64,000 nt of DNA, taken from contig NC_037274.1 of NCBI RefSeq assembly GCF_000002425.4, forward strand, positions 14,671,517 through 14,735,516, read 5' to 3'. This document shows positions 41,555-53,445 of the stretch, piece after piece. How positions within the stretch are numbered: the first letter of the stretch is position 1; each line of letters begins with the position of its first letter. Below the pieces are notes generated by a model. It was not told the DNA's origin, ran no database searches, and was given only the letters and a program-made list of their open reading frames with translations. The position numbers were made by a program, and so were the translations under genes. This DNA comes from Physcomitrium patens (Eukaryota; Streptophyta; Bryopsida; Funariales; Funariaceae).

Positions 41555-43268
41555 TGTCATGATGTAATATGACTAGTAGGTGAAAGGGTGAAGAAATATA
41601 TCATGTTTTGAGGATCTCACTTCAAAAATATTGTAGCAAATTATCTTGGAAAAATAGATATTAGTAAAAGGGTAGAAAAATTAAAGGTGCTAATGCTGCC
41701 TTTTTACAAATTATGCTTCTATTTACTTTGTAAGACCATAAATAAGGCAAAACAAGATAAATTAGAAAAATAAAGGATATAGACATATGTAGGAAGGAGT
41801 TAAGAGTGCAAATTAGTAAAAATTACCTCAAGAAGATGAAATTTGATACCCGGAAAAGGCCGGTTATGAACTAGGATCAAAATCAGACCCTAAGGCACAA
41901 AACCGAGTCTCGACGATGACTCTTAGATTCTTTGGCAGATTGGAAATAAATCTTTGATAGAAGATTGGATAGGGTTTCTATGGGCATTGATTTTGGGTGA
42001 TTTGGAGTTGATATGACTTTGTAAGAGCTTTGCAAAGTGGAGGTTTGTTTTGGATGACTTAGGTTTTATGAAATAAAATAGGGTTTATGTTTTGAGTGAT
42101 TTTGAGAGTTTTGTTGCAGATCTATGGGTGAATTTTTTTGGATTCATGATTATAGTTGTGTTTATTACATGTTTTGAATTTCAGCTCGATCTAACGGTTA
42201 AAGTGAGAGATATTGAGGTTTAAGCGGGTCAAGGTCTCAGAAAGTAGAATTTTAGGTCTAATGAGGGTTTTTAAGATTTCATGCAATGTACTAGTTGGAT
42301 TGGAGTAAAACTTAAGTGAAAGGGTATTAGACTTGTTTTTCTATGTCCATGAGAAATTTGAAACCAATCGAATGGTGCAATGAAGAGAAATTGGCTCTGA
42401 AAGGTTGGCATTAAGATTGGAGAAGGAGGCCGGCTAACACCTGAATACATTTTTGAGGTTTTCGTCAATTTGGAAACTCCGATCCTTTTCAAATTTTTTT
42501 TGCTTGTTTTAAACTTGATTTTTAAGAAGTATGAAAATTTTGAATTGAGATCAACGGTTTATTCATTAGATATTGAGGTTTAAATCTATCATAGGAATTA
42601 CTAGGATTTGGATTAGGGTTTGGCTAGAGTTCGATTTAGGATTTGATTTAGAGTTTAGGGTTTTGATTTAGGGTTTGGATTAGGATTTGGATTAGGATTT
42701 GGATTAGGGTTTAGGATTTGATTAGGATTTGATCTAGGATTTGGATTAGGGTTCAATTTAAGATTTGGTTTAGGATTTAGGATTTGGATTAGAGTTTAGG
42801 GTTGGATTAGAGTTTGGATTAGGGTTTAGGGTTTGGTTTAGGGTTTGATTTAGGATTTGGTTTAGGGTTTAGGGTTTGAAATAGGATTTGATTTAGGATT
42901 TAATTTAAGATTTGTTTAGGATTTGACTTAGGATTTAGGATTTATTAGGGTTTAGGATTTAATTAGGTTTGGTCTAAAGTTTGAGTGAAATTCAATAGGG
43001 TTTTAACTAGAATTAAATTAAGGTTGAATTGACATATATTTGAATAATATTTGTGTTCATTCTAATATTTCTTTAAGAATTTTATTGTTTGTTTGAAATT
43101 TCTTTGAATTGTTTTGAATTTCATTACGTTTGTTTACCATTATTATAGTCTAATTAGAGCATTGTTTGTATTCTATTAAAATTAGGATTTTGTTATCGCA
43201 ATTTCTATTCTTCCTTCTACAGCCAGAAACCCGGAGCATTCTCAAGCAAGACTTCATACATTACGACA
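41555..43268 (+). mobile_element. Solo LTR D1 (lineage 2) inserted in the gag of element C
   Basis: The 1714-bp segment runs from TGTCATGATGTAATATGAC to CATACATTACGACA and is flanked on both sides by ATGT (41551-41554 and 43269-43272), a 4-bp target duplication. Removing it restores the C gag sequence, which is collinear with A. Its terminal 55 bases resemble the end of LTR B2 (both have CTTCTACAGCCA), placing it in the same lineage as B. About 42590-42980 is an array of TTTAGGG/GGATTTG-like units. Confidence 0.85.
42590..42980 (+). repeat. Degenerate telomere-like array inside LTR D1
   Basis: Units such as GGTTTAGGATTTG and GATTAGGGTTTAGGG repeat for almost 400 bp. TTTAGGG is the plant telomere heptamer, but the units here vary in length and sequence. 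The same array is present in inverted form in D2 (about 59940-60250) and in decayed form in D3 (about 1900-2220). Confidence 0.8.
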
Positions 43269-43489
43269 ATGTTGTATGCTTCATAATTTTGACAACTTAC
43301 AACTGATATCAAGTGGGATGATGTTGCACTTATTAGTCAATTTTTCTACAGATTATAATATGAAGTAAAAAAATTAATGGTCAACGTATTTGATCCTCCA
43401 ATATTGAGTCAAACAACATTGCCCAAAGAAGCGATCCACCATAAAATGAGGAGTACAGCGATCAAAGCAGATAGTATGTCGAAAAACGA

Positions 43490-44116
43490 ATGTGTCTAGC
43501 TACAATAGGGACCATGCGACTGGAACCTTGTACAACGCCTAGTGAAGGTCCTATCTTCTCCTTAGAACCCTCTCCATGTTTTACGATAAATGTTATTCTA
43601 GGACCTAAATATCTCAAAGCCTTTGCCTTACCAGATTCAGGAGCCTCAGCATATTTTTTAGATAAAAAATTTGCTAAAAGATATAGCATATTTTTAGTGA
43701 AGAAAACTAAACCTATTCATGTAGAAGTCATAGATGGTAGTTCGTTATTTTCAAGAGATGTTACTCATGAAACCCTTCCTATAAAAATAGCAATTAATGG
43801 TCATAGTAGTTTTATAATATTTAATATCATTAGATCTCCTTCTAATCTAGTTATTTTAGATTTATCATGGCTAGAAAAATATAATCCTAAAATAAATTGG
43901 ACTTCTCGTAGTCTCAACTTTTCTGAAAGTATAACTAAGAGTGTAGTTAATCAAGTAGTAAGTCATAAGTCTAGTATAATTAAACCTATATTTGTAGGTG
44001 CAAGTGCTTTCTTGCATGTTGCAAAAGAAGGATCACCTTGTGTCATTTATGCCACACCTGTTTCTATTGGTGGAAAGACTTTAAGTAGCACTCCAAGCCA
44101 ATATCAAGATTTTTAA
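43490..44116 (+). pseudogene. Protease region of element C
   Basis: An open frame of 208 codons matches the protease region of A: LGPKYLKAFALPDSGASAYF holds the retropepsin DSGA motif, followed by VEVIDGSSL and VILDLSWLEKYNP. The start of RT follows in the same region (44117-44479) with [15 protein letters not shown], and the frame is then cut by element B. The flap and C-terminal parts look complete, but upstream gag is dead. Confidence 0.82.
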
Positions 44117-44479
44117 GATGTATTTGAGAAAAAGAATGCAGATACTCTTCCAGAACATCGTTCCTATGACTGCACAATTGACCTTCAAAAAAGAACACAA
44201 CCACCATTTGGACCAATCTACAATTTATCTCAAAATAAGTTAGTTGAATTCAAAGAGTATATTGAAGAGAATTTGGCTAAGAATTTCATACGCCATTCCA
44301 AATCTCCAACAAGAGCTCCAATTCTATTTGTGAAGAAAAAAGATGGATCATTGCGTATGTGTGTTGATTATCAAGGACTTGACAAAATCACTATCAAAAA
44401 CAGGTATCCGCTACCTTTGATATTTGGACTTCTTGATTAGTTGAATCAAGCTAAGATCTATACAAAAATAGATCTATGG

Positions 44480-44762
44480 TGTCGTATTACGTGTTTTCCT
44501 GCTTGAGAATGCACCGGGCGTCAGGTTGTAGGAGGTAGTATAGAGATTCGCTAATACTCAAGTAGTCTATCGGGTTCTTGACTATTGGAATATAAATGAT
44601 TGCAAGAATATATCGTAAATCAATACGGATGTCCTTCGACTGCTTGCTAAAATCCTTTTTGCCCCAGCCGGTAGGTCTCTAGACATTACAGAGAACCCCG
44701 AACAACCTAATCTGCTAATCTCTAATACCGCTTTATATTCACGACCTTGTATCCACTGACTA
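44480..44762 (-). repeat. Truncated downstream LTR of element B
   Basis: About 283 bp align with 48683-48969 and with the end of LTR B2 at 58905-59188. It is the terminal (U5-side) part only. The remaining LTR sequence, about 0.8-1 kb, is absent, and the integrase frame runs directly into it (VYDSQWIQGREYKAV). Confidence 0.82.
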
Positions 44763-44929
44763 TCATAAACAAGTACCCAATCACCTTCTTCAATTGCTTT
44801 AGGTCTCAATCGATGTTGCTTATCGAATCGCGCCTTATTTTGTAACCTTGCTCTTTTTAACCTTTCCAATTGCATCAACTTTAGTCGAATCTGGTTTTTT
44901 TCTATAAGATCCACATAAATGTCCAACAA
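44751..44929 (-). pseudogene. Integrase C-terminal fragment of element B
   Basis: The minus-strand frame contains RARLQNKARFDKQHRLRPK and EEGDWVLVYDS, the typical region just after the integrase core of gypsy elements. The zinc-binding and DDE parts are missing, deleted between this point and RT. Confidence 0.78.
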
Positions 44930-45475
44930 TTACAACCTCTCGCACTCCAAATACGGACTTCATACCCGATAATGTAAGATGAACTTCTCCAAGCCGAGTT
45001 AAAATCTTTTCACAATCTTGTATATGATCAATAACATATTTGCAACACCCCTTCTTATCTAAAGTTTCATCCTTGTCTCCTTCTCTGCACCCTTTTATAG
45101 GAACATCATCCAGAAAAGGCATAGTCTTTTCCGAAATAAAATCTCTCAATATCTTATTCATCCCATTCATCATATGCGCAACTGAGTTGGTCACGCCTTG
45201 AAGAAGAGTGCACATTCTAACCAATCCAAGTGGTATCCTCATCATTGTCATATCTCTACTTCCTTTGGCAAGTTGAAATTGATCATAACTTGAATACAAA
45301 TCACCTATTGAATAGATCGCCCTTCCTACGAACGCCTCAACAAATTCATCTACAATAGGTCCAATTCTTGCATTCCTGACAGTTACTGCATTCACCAGTT
45401 GCATATCTTAAATAAACCGTAGTGATCCATTCTTCTTAGGTACTGTAAACCATCGACTAGAATACGGTGCAAATG
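44835..45475 (-). pseudogene. Reverse transcriptase of element B, truncated
   Basis: The minus-strand frame opens with SRWFTVPKKNGSLRFI (before an in-frame TAA near 45408) and continues with SIGDLYSSYDQFQLA (first catalytic Asp), LGLVRMCTLLQGVTNSVAHM and MPFLDDVPIKG, where LDD is the catalytic pair. It ends after the start of the thumb, where KVDAIGK joins the integrase fragment. RNase H is absent. Confidence 0.82.
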
Positions 45476-46345
45476 AGGGTTCTAATATTTTTATTTTTAT
45501 TTTTTCTTTTATTAGTTCTACCAATTTAGGTAAATGTGCCCTCGGTACTGGAATCGGTCTTAGATTCTAAGGTACATGCGATATAGTGAAGATAACCATA
45601 GGTGTTATAATATTCGGATCCACACACCCAATTTCATAAGATTCAAAGGCAAACGATATACCTTATTTAGCCAACATCTTTTTGAAGCAAGTAATTTCCT
45701 CCAGCAATAAAGAACCATCAGAACCAATCTTCAATTCTTCAAAAGTCTCTTTAGTAAACTGATGTCCAATACTCATTGGATCTCTTAAACTTACTTCTTT
45801 TGATGCTTCTCCCATTTGTTTCTTAAAATCTTCTGATAATGGTCCGACAACAGGCTTTACCTTCTTATCTGTCGTTTTATATCTCGTCTCTATAGTGACT
45901 TCTGGTGTTTAAAAAGATTCAAGTATGGTATAAACCTCTCTCGAATGAATCTCAACAATCTTATCATTATCACATAATCCAATAGATGTAATCAATTCCA
46001 ATAAATCTTCTAGTCCATTTTCTTCATAAACACCTAAAATCCTCTCATAATCTTGCAATGTACCTAACTTGCATAATTCTCCTTCAATATTATATAATCT
46101 TTTTCTTTCTTTTCTTTTAAAATCATCAACTTTCTTATATATAATATTTCCATTCTCCAAAATATCAATAAAACTCGCATCAAAGGCACCTTCATCTTGC
46201 AAGAGTACCTCTTCTTTTGTACCTCCATAATCTCGCTTTATAGTGGTACCTCTCTAAAATCCTTAAATCCTTCAATAATCTTTGGCAATGGTTTCTCCCT
46301 CAACCTATCTCGATTTCGTTCATGGTTAGGAGGTACTGTTAGAAA

Positions 46346-46705
46346 TTATACAGCTTTCCTCCCATCTTCGCTACGTACCCTTGCAAAAATAGAACCATTG
46401 TCAAGTACTTTTGTTTCCATCCGTGTTGTCGTAATATAAGGTTGTCCTAAAATCAACGGATGAGACGTTGTATCTTGAACAAAGAAATGTTGTTCCATTG
46501 CAACATCTCCAATCTGAATTTTGACATCTGGACAAGCTCCATATAATTCGTCTCGTGTATTATTAGCTGCTCGTATTGCCCATCCATGTTCCATATCAAT
46601 TGGCCATTTTTGCTTCTTATAAAGATCTTTAGATACGAGATTTATTTCAGAACCATGGTCGACTAAAGCAACTATTGGTTCTTCTATATCTCCTACCTTC
46701 ACCAA
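46346..46705 (-). pseudogene. Retropepsin-like protease domain of element B
   Basis: A 119-codon open stretch has VALVDHGSEINLVSKDLYKK, the position of the catalytic D-T/S-G motif, and later HPLILGQPYITT, the usual hydrophobic-Gly segment of retroviral-type proteases. The motif reads DHG rather than DSG or DTG, and element F has the same change. Confidence 0.75.
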
Positions 46706-47479
46706 TACCTTAGTAGTTGCCCTTGTTCAATGCTTTCGAGTATAATGGCTCAAAGTTTCTATTTTCTTATCACTATAATCTTTGAAACGTACTCTTTGAT
46801 TATACCTATTCTTTTCATTTGTTGGTTGCTTGTAACCAATATCAATCTCTTCTTCATCTTTATATATTCTTGCATCAATAGCATGACTCATTCCAGTTTC
46901 GCCCATTAATTACCTCTTTCACTTAATGCTGTCAATGATAACATGATGAAACTCCTTCTTTACAATTTCCAAAACTTCTTTCAATGTGAATTCCACCTTA
47001 GCATTTAATATACATTCTTCCAACACCCCTTTCAAATTTGTTGCCGCTTCAATGTCAGAAAGTAGCATGTAAGCAATTGATTTGTCCTTATCTTTTGTCT
47101 CCCTTGTTTTTTCTTCCAATAATGCTAAGGTATCCTTTACAGGCAATTCTTCTGAAGTTGCCTCTCGAGCCTTGTTTCCTCGAGTTTCCCTCTTAGAAGA
47201 ATTTCCTTCTCTTGTATCATCAAAATTTCCTCGTCTCTTTTCTTCCATCAAAGCTTCATGTTGGCTCTTAGCAATATATGCATGAATTAAAAGAGACTCA
47301 ACAGGATCCTCTTAACCTGTTGCACCTTATATTGTAGCTGCACTCCTCAATAACGCTTCTCGAGGTAATTTCCCTTCTTGCATTGTAGAAATGGCAAAAG
47401 CCCAAAACTCACTAGTTTCCGTACTTCCACTAAGGTCATCATCTACTCTAGCACCATAACTTACACTTTCTCATGCTGC

Positions 47480-48611
47480 TGTTTCATGCTCTTTTAAGTA
47501 ATCTTGAACCAATGCTCTCATTCTTCCCTTGCCAAAATTAGTTTGAAGAAGATCCTCCCTATCTTTTAATGCTATCTTCCCATCTTTCCAACAAATAATT
47601 CATTGCCGTATCATATTATTAAATTCATTGCAATCTTTTCTAGTGTGTGAAGCGTCATCACATCAAATGCATCTTTGTACATATCCTTGTTTTGAAACAT
47701 TCTTCAAATTGTTTGTAGAAGTATTCTCTTCAAGTCTTGCCAATTTGATTTGAAGATCTCGCATTCCTCGTATAATTTCTTCCATCTCCATATCTGCTTT
47801 CTTTGATAAGGATGTCGAAGGTTGAACTGTAGGCATTGTTGGTGGTGTTGTATGTACTAGAGCTTTGGGTGCTTGTACTGTTTTCGGAATATTGCTCCTA
47901 TCCTTCCTCCTTTCTCTTTTTGTAAGCAACCCCATCGCATCTTCAATGTTCTTCCACTTTGTTGTCAATCCTTCATCTTCTTCTTTGTCTTCAAGAAGGA
48001 GTTCCAATTTCCCTTGCAATTTTCCGTTAGCAGCTTGAAGAAATAGATCAACTTTGTTTGGCTCTAATGTCAATTTTTCTACCTTTGATAATTGAGAGTA
48101 CTGCCTTTCAAATTCCCTTAGTAGCTCTGTTACTTACAAATTCTTATTAGGCCGTTCAATCCATTCCAAAAACGACTTCTTAGTAACGCGATCAGCATCT
48201 TCCAAGAAATATTTGTCTTTCAATGTATGTGAAAAAATCTCCCATGAATTCCCATAATGATCCGTAATTGATGTAATATGGTCTCTTATCTCCGGTATCA
48301 TGGCAAGTCCAAATAATTCAACCATTTTCTTCTCAAAAACCTGATTTAATTCCATTTCACGAACATAACATCTTAAATACCTTGAAATATTCCTTCCATC
48401 AAATTGATCAATTTTATTGACCACTGCTTGAAATGCTTTGGTTGCCAAAGCTTCCTTTCGATCATTGCTTTGTTGTTGCTACATTGATAATGAGAAGGCT
48501 TGAAACATACTAGCAATAGACGGGTCCATGTGCATACCTTGTCCTTTAGAAGACCCCCCCACCAGAAACTCCTCCCAAAGATCCTTCTAAATTTTTATTT
48601 TTGTTTTCCAT
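47480..48611 (-). pseudogene. gag region of element B
   Basis: The frame starts near 48611 (MENKNKNLEGS) and continues, with stops, through KIDQFDGRNISRYLRCYVRE (48134-48448), a coiled, Lys-rich segment (47663-48073) and a Cys/His segment near 47630-47700 (YVQRCI, then C-D and H). A stretch at 46919-47251 lies between gag and protease and is Glu/Lys-rich. Several stops interrupt it. Confidence 0.75.
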
Positions 48612-48682
48612 AAAAATAAAAATAAAATCAAACGAAATCCAATACCTTCGACCTCAAGCTTTCACGTCGAGTTTACCACTTA

Positions 48683-49475
48683 TGTTGTATTACGTGCTTT
48701 CTTACTTGAGAACGTACTAGGCATTTGACTGTAGGAGGTAGTATGGAGATTTACTAATACTCAAGCAGTCTATCGGGTTCTTGACTATTAGAATATAAAC
48801 GATTGTAAGAATATACTATAAATCTATACGGATCTCCTTCGACTGCTTGTTGAAATCCTTTTTGCCCTAGCCGATAGGTCTCTAGACGTTACAAAGAACC
48901 CCGAACAATCCAATCTGCTAATCTCCGATACCGCTTTATACTCATGACCTTGTATCCACTGACTGTCTTGTTAGATTAACCCAAAAATTTTCATTCACTC
49001 CACATACTCAATCCTATAGACACCCTTTTAATTCTTCAATCACAGACGTAACTTCGATTTCACAAAACAGTCAAGAGTAATCACACCCACTTCATTAAAA
49101 CCTCGATTCACCAGTATAATACATCGACCTTTCAGCATTGATTGCTAGAAGTCCCTTTTCTGATCCCTACCCAAGAACCTTGTATCCTCCCTTTTTCTTA
49201 ACCTCCCTAATTTCCGAATCTTTGAATCCTCTCTTCTACCCTAACGATTCCCGAATGTTTTTTTTTCTCTTTCTCTATCAAATTCTAGCCTCTGAATTTC
49301 CTCAATCTTCTGTCTTGGATCTGGAATTGGCTCCCTTGTCAAAGCTTTCTCCTCTATTTTTTGCCTTTTAAAAAGTTCTTTTTCTGGAAACAACACAGAG
49401 AACAGGACAGCCTGAAATAGAATTGAAACCCCCATAATTGGGACCACATTAAGTTGCCTGACCAAATCAGGTCTC
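48683..49475 (-). repeat. Upstream LTR of element B, left part
   Basis: With 55853-56159 this forms one LTR of about 1.1 kb, interrupted by element A. The sequence is the inverted counterpart of solo LTR B2 (57935-59188); for example, the GTATCCACTGACTGTCTTG block near 48950 is found inverted near 58905. The outer end at 48683 reads TGTTGTATTACG. Confidence 0.85.
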
Positions 49476-50027
49476 TGTCACGGCCATAATCATGTAAGCT
49501 AATAATTATATATAGAAATAGATAGAAGTAAGTAAAAGTAGATAAAAGTAAGTTAATTCTATAATATTTAATATAAAAGCTTCCTAGAAACTTCCTAGAC
49601 GCTGCTTTGACTTCATAGGTGTCTTTAATTGACTTTTTGGATTATAAACGTGGTCAACAAGTTGGCCATGTGCCACACATGTTGTTAGCTTGAAGATCAA
49701 GCTAACTATGTGGCCCACATGTAGAAAAACTTGCCTTGTAAGTCAATGCATGTGTCCTACAAAGTCAACACATATTGGAGGTCCTATAGAACATCGCCAC
49801 GTAGCCCCTAGTTAGATAGTATATATAGAGACAAGAATGAAGGCTTCTTCACTCTTGTCAACTCCTTTCTTGCTTCTAGTCCAGGTTCAAGAGTCTTTAG
49901 TTTCTTGTCTTGTGGCAATAGCCATTCCAGTTTCCTTTTAATATACCTACTTGTTTATATTTTGACTTATTATATCGAGATAGCCTTTTGGTGTATATTT
50001 TCTCTCATCGAGTCTTTGTCCTTGACA
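49476..50027 (+). repeat. 5' LTR of element A
   Basis: 552 bp, TGTCACGGCC to CCTTGACA, preceded by target duplication GTCTC. The bases after it do not begin with an obvious tRNA primer site; a TATCAGAGC resembling the initiator-tRNA complement lies about 25 bases inside. Confidence 0.93.
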
Positions 50028-50239
50028 GATTGACAAGAGTACACTTACAATATCAGAGCTTTGTTTTTTCTTGAGTAAGAGTGGATTACCCCTTTCTCTT
50101 GACAAGACATAAGCGTATTAGAAGTTTGCAGATTACCCACTTCTAAACTGATATTGTTCTTAGTATCTTCTTTGTTATCAAGTCTTTCTTTTCTTTTGTC
50201 TTGAGCAATATCAAACAAATTTTTCTTCTTAGTGTCATT

Positions 50240-51244
50240 ATGGCAGAGCTTGTTGAAATGAAGAGTGCAATGGCACAAATGTAAGAGCAAATGAGGGAGT
50301 TAATGCTTGCGATGCATCAACTCAATTCACCAACACAGGAAAGAACAAGAATAGCAGAAAGTGGAGATATAGAGATGATCGGAGCTGCTTCAACATCTAC
50401 AACAAATCACGTTCCTTCTCCAATTGTACAACACCCTATAAGCACTAGAGAACGAAGAATTGCCTTACCTGAGAAATTTGATGGTACGAGATCAAAGTTT
50501 CGAGGGTTCATCAATCAAGTACAATTGACAATTGAACTTCAACCGCAAAGCTATCCAACTCCAGGATCACAAGTCAGGTTTATTGGCACTCTACTTTCTG
50601 GTTCTGCATTATCATGGTTTTCGTCTTTTCTTGAATAACGACATCCAATATTGGATAATTTGGAAGCTTTTTTGGCGGAGTTTCGATCTATGTATGGTGA
50701 ATACGATGCAACTCGTGTTGCAACAAATAAGATCCGAATTCTGTGACAAAGAAATCGCTCAGTAACAGTATATGCTTCACAATTTTGACAACTTGCAATT
50801 GACATCAAGTGGGATGATGCTGCACTCATCAGTCAATTTCTTTATGGATTACAATACGAAGTAAAGAAATTGATGCTCAACTTACCTGATCCTCAAACTT
50901 TGAGTCAAGCAATCGATTTTGCGGTAAAATGTGATAATCGACTTTTCAAATTTTGATCTGAGAATCATTCATGGAAATTTCAACGTTATTACTCAATGGC
51001 AACATCAACATCTTTACCAAACGTACATTCAGAAGTAGAAGACATGCATATTGACTCGGTACGTTTTAAACCCCTAACTGAGCAAGAAAAGATTCGTCGT
51101 CGTCAAGAAGGATTATGTTTATATTGCGGAGAACCTAAGCACACTGCTCAACATTGTCCAAAGAAACGACGCAACTATAAAATGAGGGGTACGACGGTCA
51201 AAGAAAACAACATGTCGGAAAACGGATTCGTCCAGCTACAATAG
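50240..51244 (+). pseudogene. gag of element A
   Basis: The frame runs from ATG at 50240 (MAELVEMKSAM) through KFDGTRSKFRGFINQVQL to a CCHC zinc knuckle (CLYCGEPKHTAQHC, near 51113-51154) that would bind RNA. It is interrupted by TAA at 50282-50284, TAA at 50636-50638 and TGA at 50744-50746, and further breaks occur before the zinc-knuckle part. The same three stop positions are found in C. Confidence 0.85.
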
Positions 51245-51249
51245 GGACC

Positions 51250-51975
51250 GTGCAGCTGGAACCTTGTACAATTCCTAATGAAGGTCCTATCCTCTCCTCA
51301 GAACCTTCTCCTTGTTTTATAATAGACTTATATTTAGGACCTAAGAATTACAAAGCCTCTGCTTTATTAGATTCGGGAGCCTCAGCATGTTTTTTAGATG
51401 AACAATTTGTTAAAAGTCGTAAAATACCTTTTGTACAGATACCTAAACCAGTATATGTAGAAGTCATAGATGGTCGTCCCTTGTCTTCTGGAGATGTCAC
51501 TCATGAAACTCATCCTATAAAAGTAACAATAGACGGTCATGATAGCTACATAGCTTTTAACATAATTAAATCCCCGTCCAATCCAGTTATTTTAGGTTTA
51601 TCCTGACTAGAAAAATATAACCCTTGAATAGATTGGAATTCGCGTAAACTTGACTTTTCCCAAAGCATTATTAATAGTTCTATCAACCAAGTAAAAAATT
51701 ATAAGTCTAGTATAGTAAAACCCGTACTGATAGGTACAAAAGCATTTATACACGCAACAAAAGAAGGATCAACTTTTGCTATTTATGCTGCACCTATTTC
51801 TGAAAACGTAAAGACTTCAATTGGCATTCCAAGTCAATATCAAGAGTATCAAGACGTTTTTGAGAAAAAGAATGCAGATATTCTTCCTGAGCATCGCCCA
51901 TATGATTGTTCAATCGACCTCAAGGAAGGAACTCAGCCACCATTTGGACCAATTTACAGTTTATCGCAAGATGAG
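51250..51975 (+). pseudogene. Protease and pol linker of element A
   Basis: The retropepsin motif LLDSGASACF and the later VILGLS segment are intact over 51250-51606. TGA at 51604-51606 replaces a Trp codon that is intact in C, and another TGA follows near 51626. Beyond these stops the sequence continues collinearly into RT. Confidence 0.85.
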
Positions 51976-53445
51976 ATGGCTGAACTCAAGACATATATTG
52001 ACGAGAATTTAGCGAAGAATTTCATACGCCATTCAAAATCTCCAGTAGGAGCTTCAATTCTATTCGTAAAGAAAAAAGATGGATCTTTACGAATGTGTGT
52101 TGATTATCGAGGACTCAACAAGATCACAATCAAGAACAGGTATCCATTACCTTTGATATCAAGATTCCTTGACCAGTTGAATCAAGCTAAGATCTATACA
52201 AAAATAGATCTAAGAGGAGCATATAATCTAGTACGGATCAAAGAAGGAGATGAATGGAAGACTGCGTTTCGAACCAGGTATGGACATTTCGAATATAATG
52301 TCATGCCCTTTGGACTCAAGAATGCACCAGCTGCTTTTCAACATCTCATGAATGATGTATTTCGTGAATTCTTAGACAATTTTGTCGTCTGCTATCTAGA
52401 CGATATCCTGATCTATTCTAAGAACGTCGAAGAACATGAAATACATGTTCGTCAAGTATTACAAAAACTTAGAGATGCAGGATTGTACGCCAAGATGGAA
52501 AAGTGTGTATTTCACACTACTCAAGTTGACTTTTTAGGATACATCATTTCAAATGATGGTCTCATGATAGATTCTAAGAAAGTCCAAACAATCATGGATT
52601 GGAAGATTCCAAGGACAGTAAGAGATGTCCAATGTTTCTTGGGATTTGCCAATTACTATCGGATCTTCATCAAAGATTTCTCACGAGTTGCAACTCCACT
52701 TAAACGCTTGACTAGTAAAGATAAATTTCAATGGAATCAAGAAGCGGAAGCAGCATTTGAAGCCTTGAAGACATCGTTTGTCTCTGCGCCAGTCTTATAT
52801 CGTGTTGACTTTTCCAAGGCATTTTTTATGGAAACAGATGTATCAGATTTTGCCTTGGGTGCAGTTTTATCACAAATGGGAACAGATGACAAACTTCATC
52901 CGATAGCTTTTCATTCAAGAAAATTCTCAGCAGCCGAGATCAGTTATGAGATCCACGATAAAGAACTTCTTGCGATCGTGGATTCCTTTCAAGAATGGCG
53001 TCATTATCTAGAAGGCGCTTCTAGTCCAGTCACTGTGTATACAGATCACAAGAACCTCGAGTATTTCATGTCAGCACGCATGTTGAATCGTCGTCAAGCT
53101 CGTTGGAGTATGTCTTTGTCAAGATTCGAGTTCATTATCACTTATCGGCCAAGAAAACAACAAGGTTTGTCTGATGCCCTATCTAGACGTTCTTATTTTG
53201 CACCAAAAGAAGGAGATGCAGCTTTTGAGCAACAAAGAACGGTCCTCTTGAAACCGGAGCAATTTCATCTCCGAGCAATGAAATCAACATTGACTGTTGA
53301 TTCAACTTTTCTCAAGCAAATCCAGTCCAGTATGTCCTCAGACCCTCTTGTTTATGATATCGAGAATAATTCTTCCAAGTCTCATGATCCTTCTAAGTTC
53401 GAGTTCAAGAATAATCTATTATATTTTGAAGGACGCCTATATGTT
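51976..53445 (+). pseudogene. Reverse transcriptase and RNase H of element A
   Basis: About 490 codons are open. RT marks: [20 protein letters not shown] (about residue 29 onward), LRGAYNLVRI, MPFGLKNAPAAF and YLDDIL (about residues 140-145, catalytic Asp pair). RNase H follows with ETDVSDFALGAVLSQ, HDKELLAIVDSF and YTDHKNLEYF. The frame is lost at about 53446, where C has VPKGEARLRV and A lacks one base. Confidence 0.9.

Noticed and set aside
41700-43260. TTTAGGG-like units as an interstitial telomere or chromosome end
   Set aside because: The units are irregular and lie at the same place in three copies of one LTR family, so they belong to the element.
50028-50065. Initiator-tRNA primer binding site for element A
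   Set aside because: TATCAGAGC resembles part of one, but it lies about 25 bases inside the LTR edge, which is fixed by the target duplication; the assignment is too weak.
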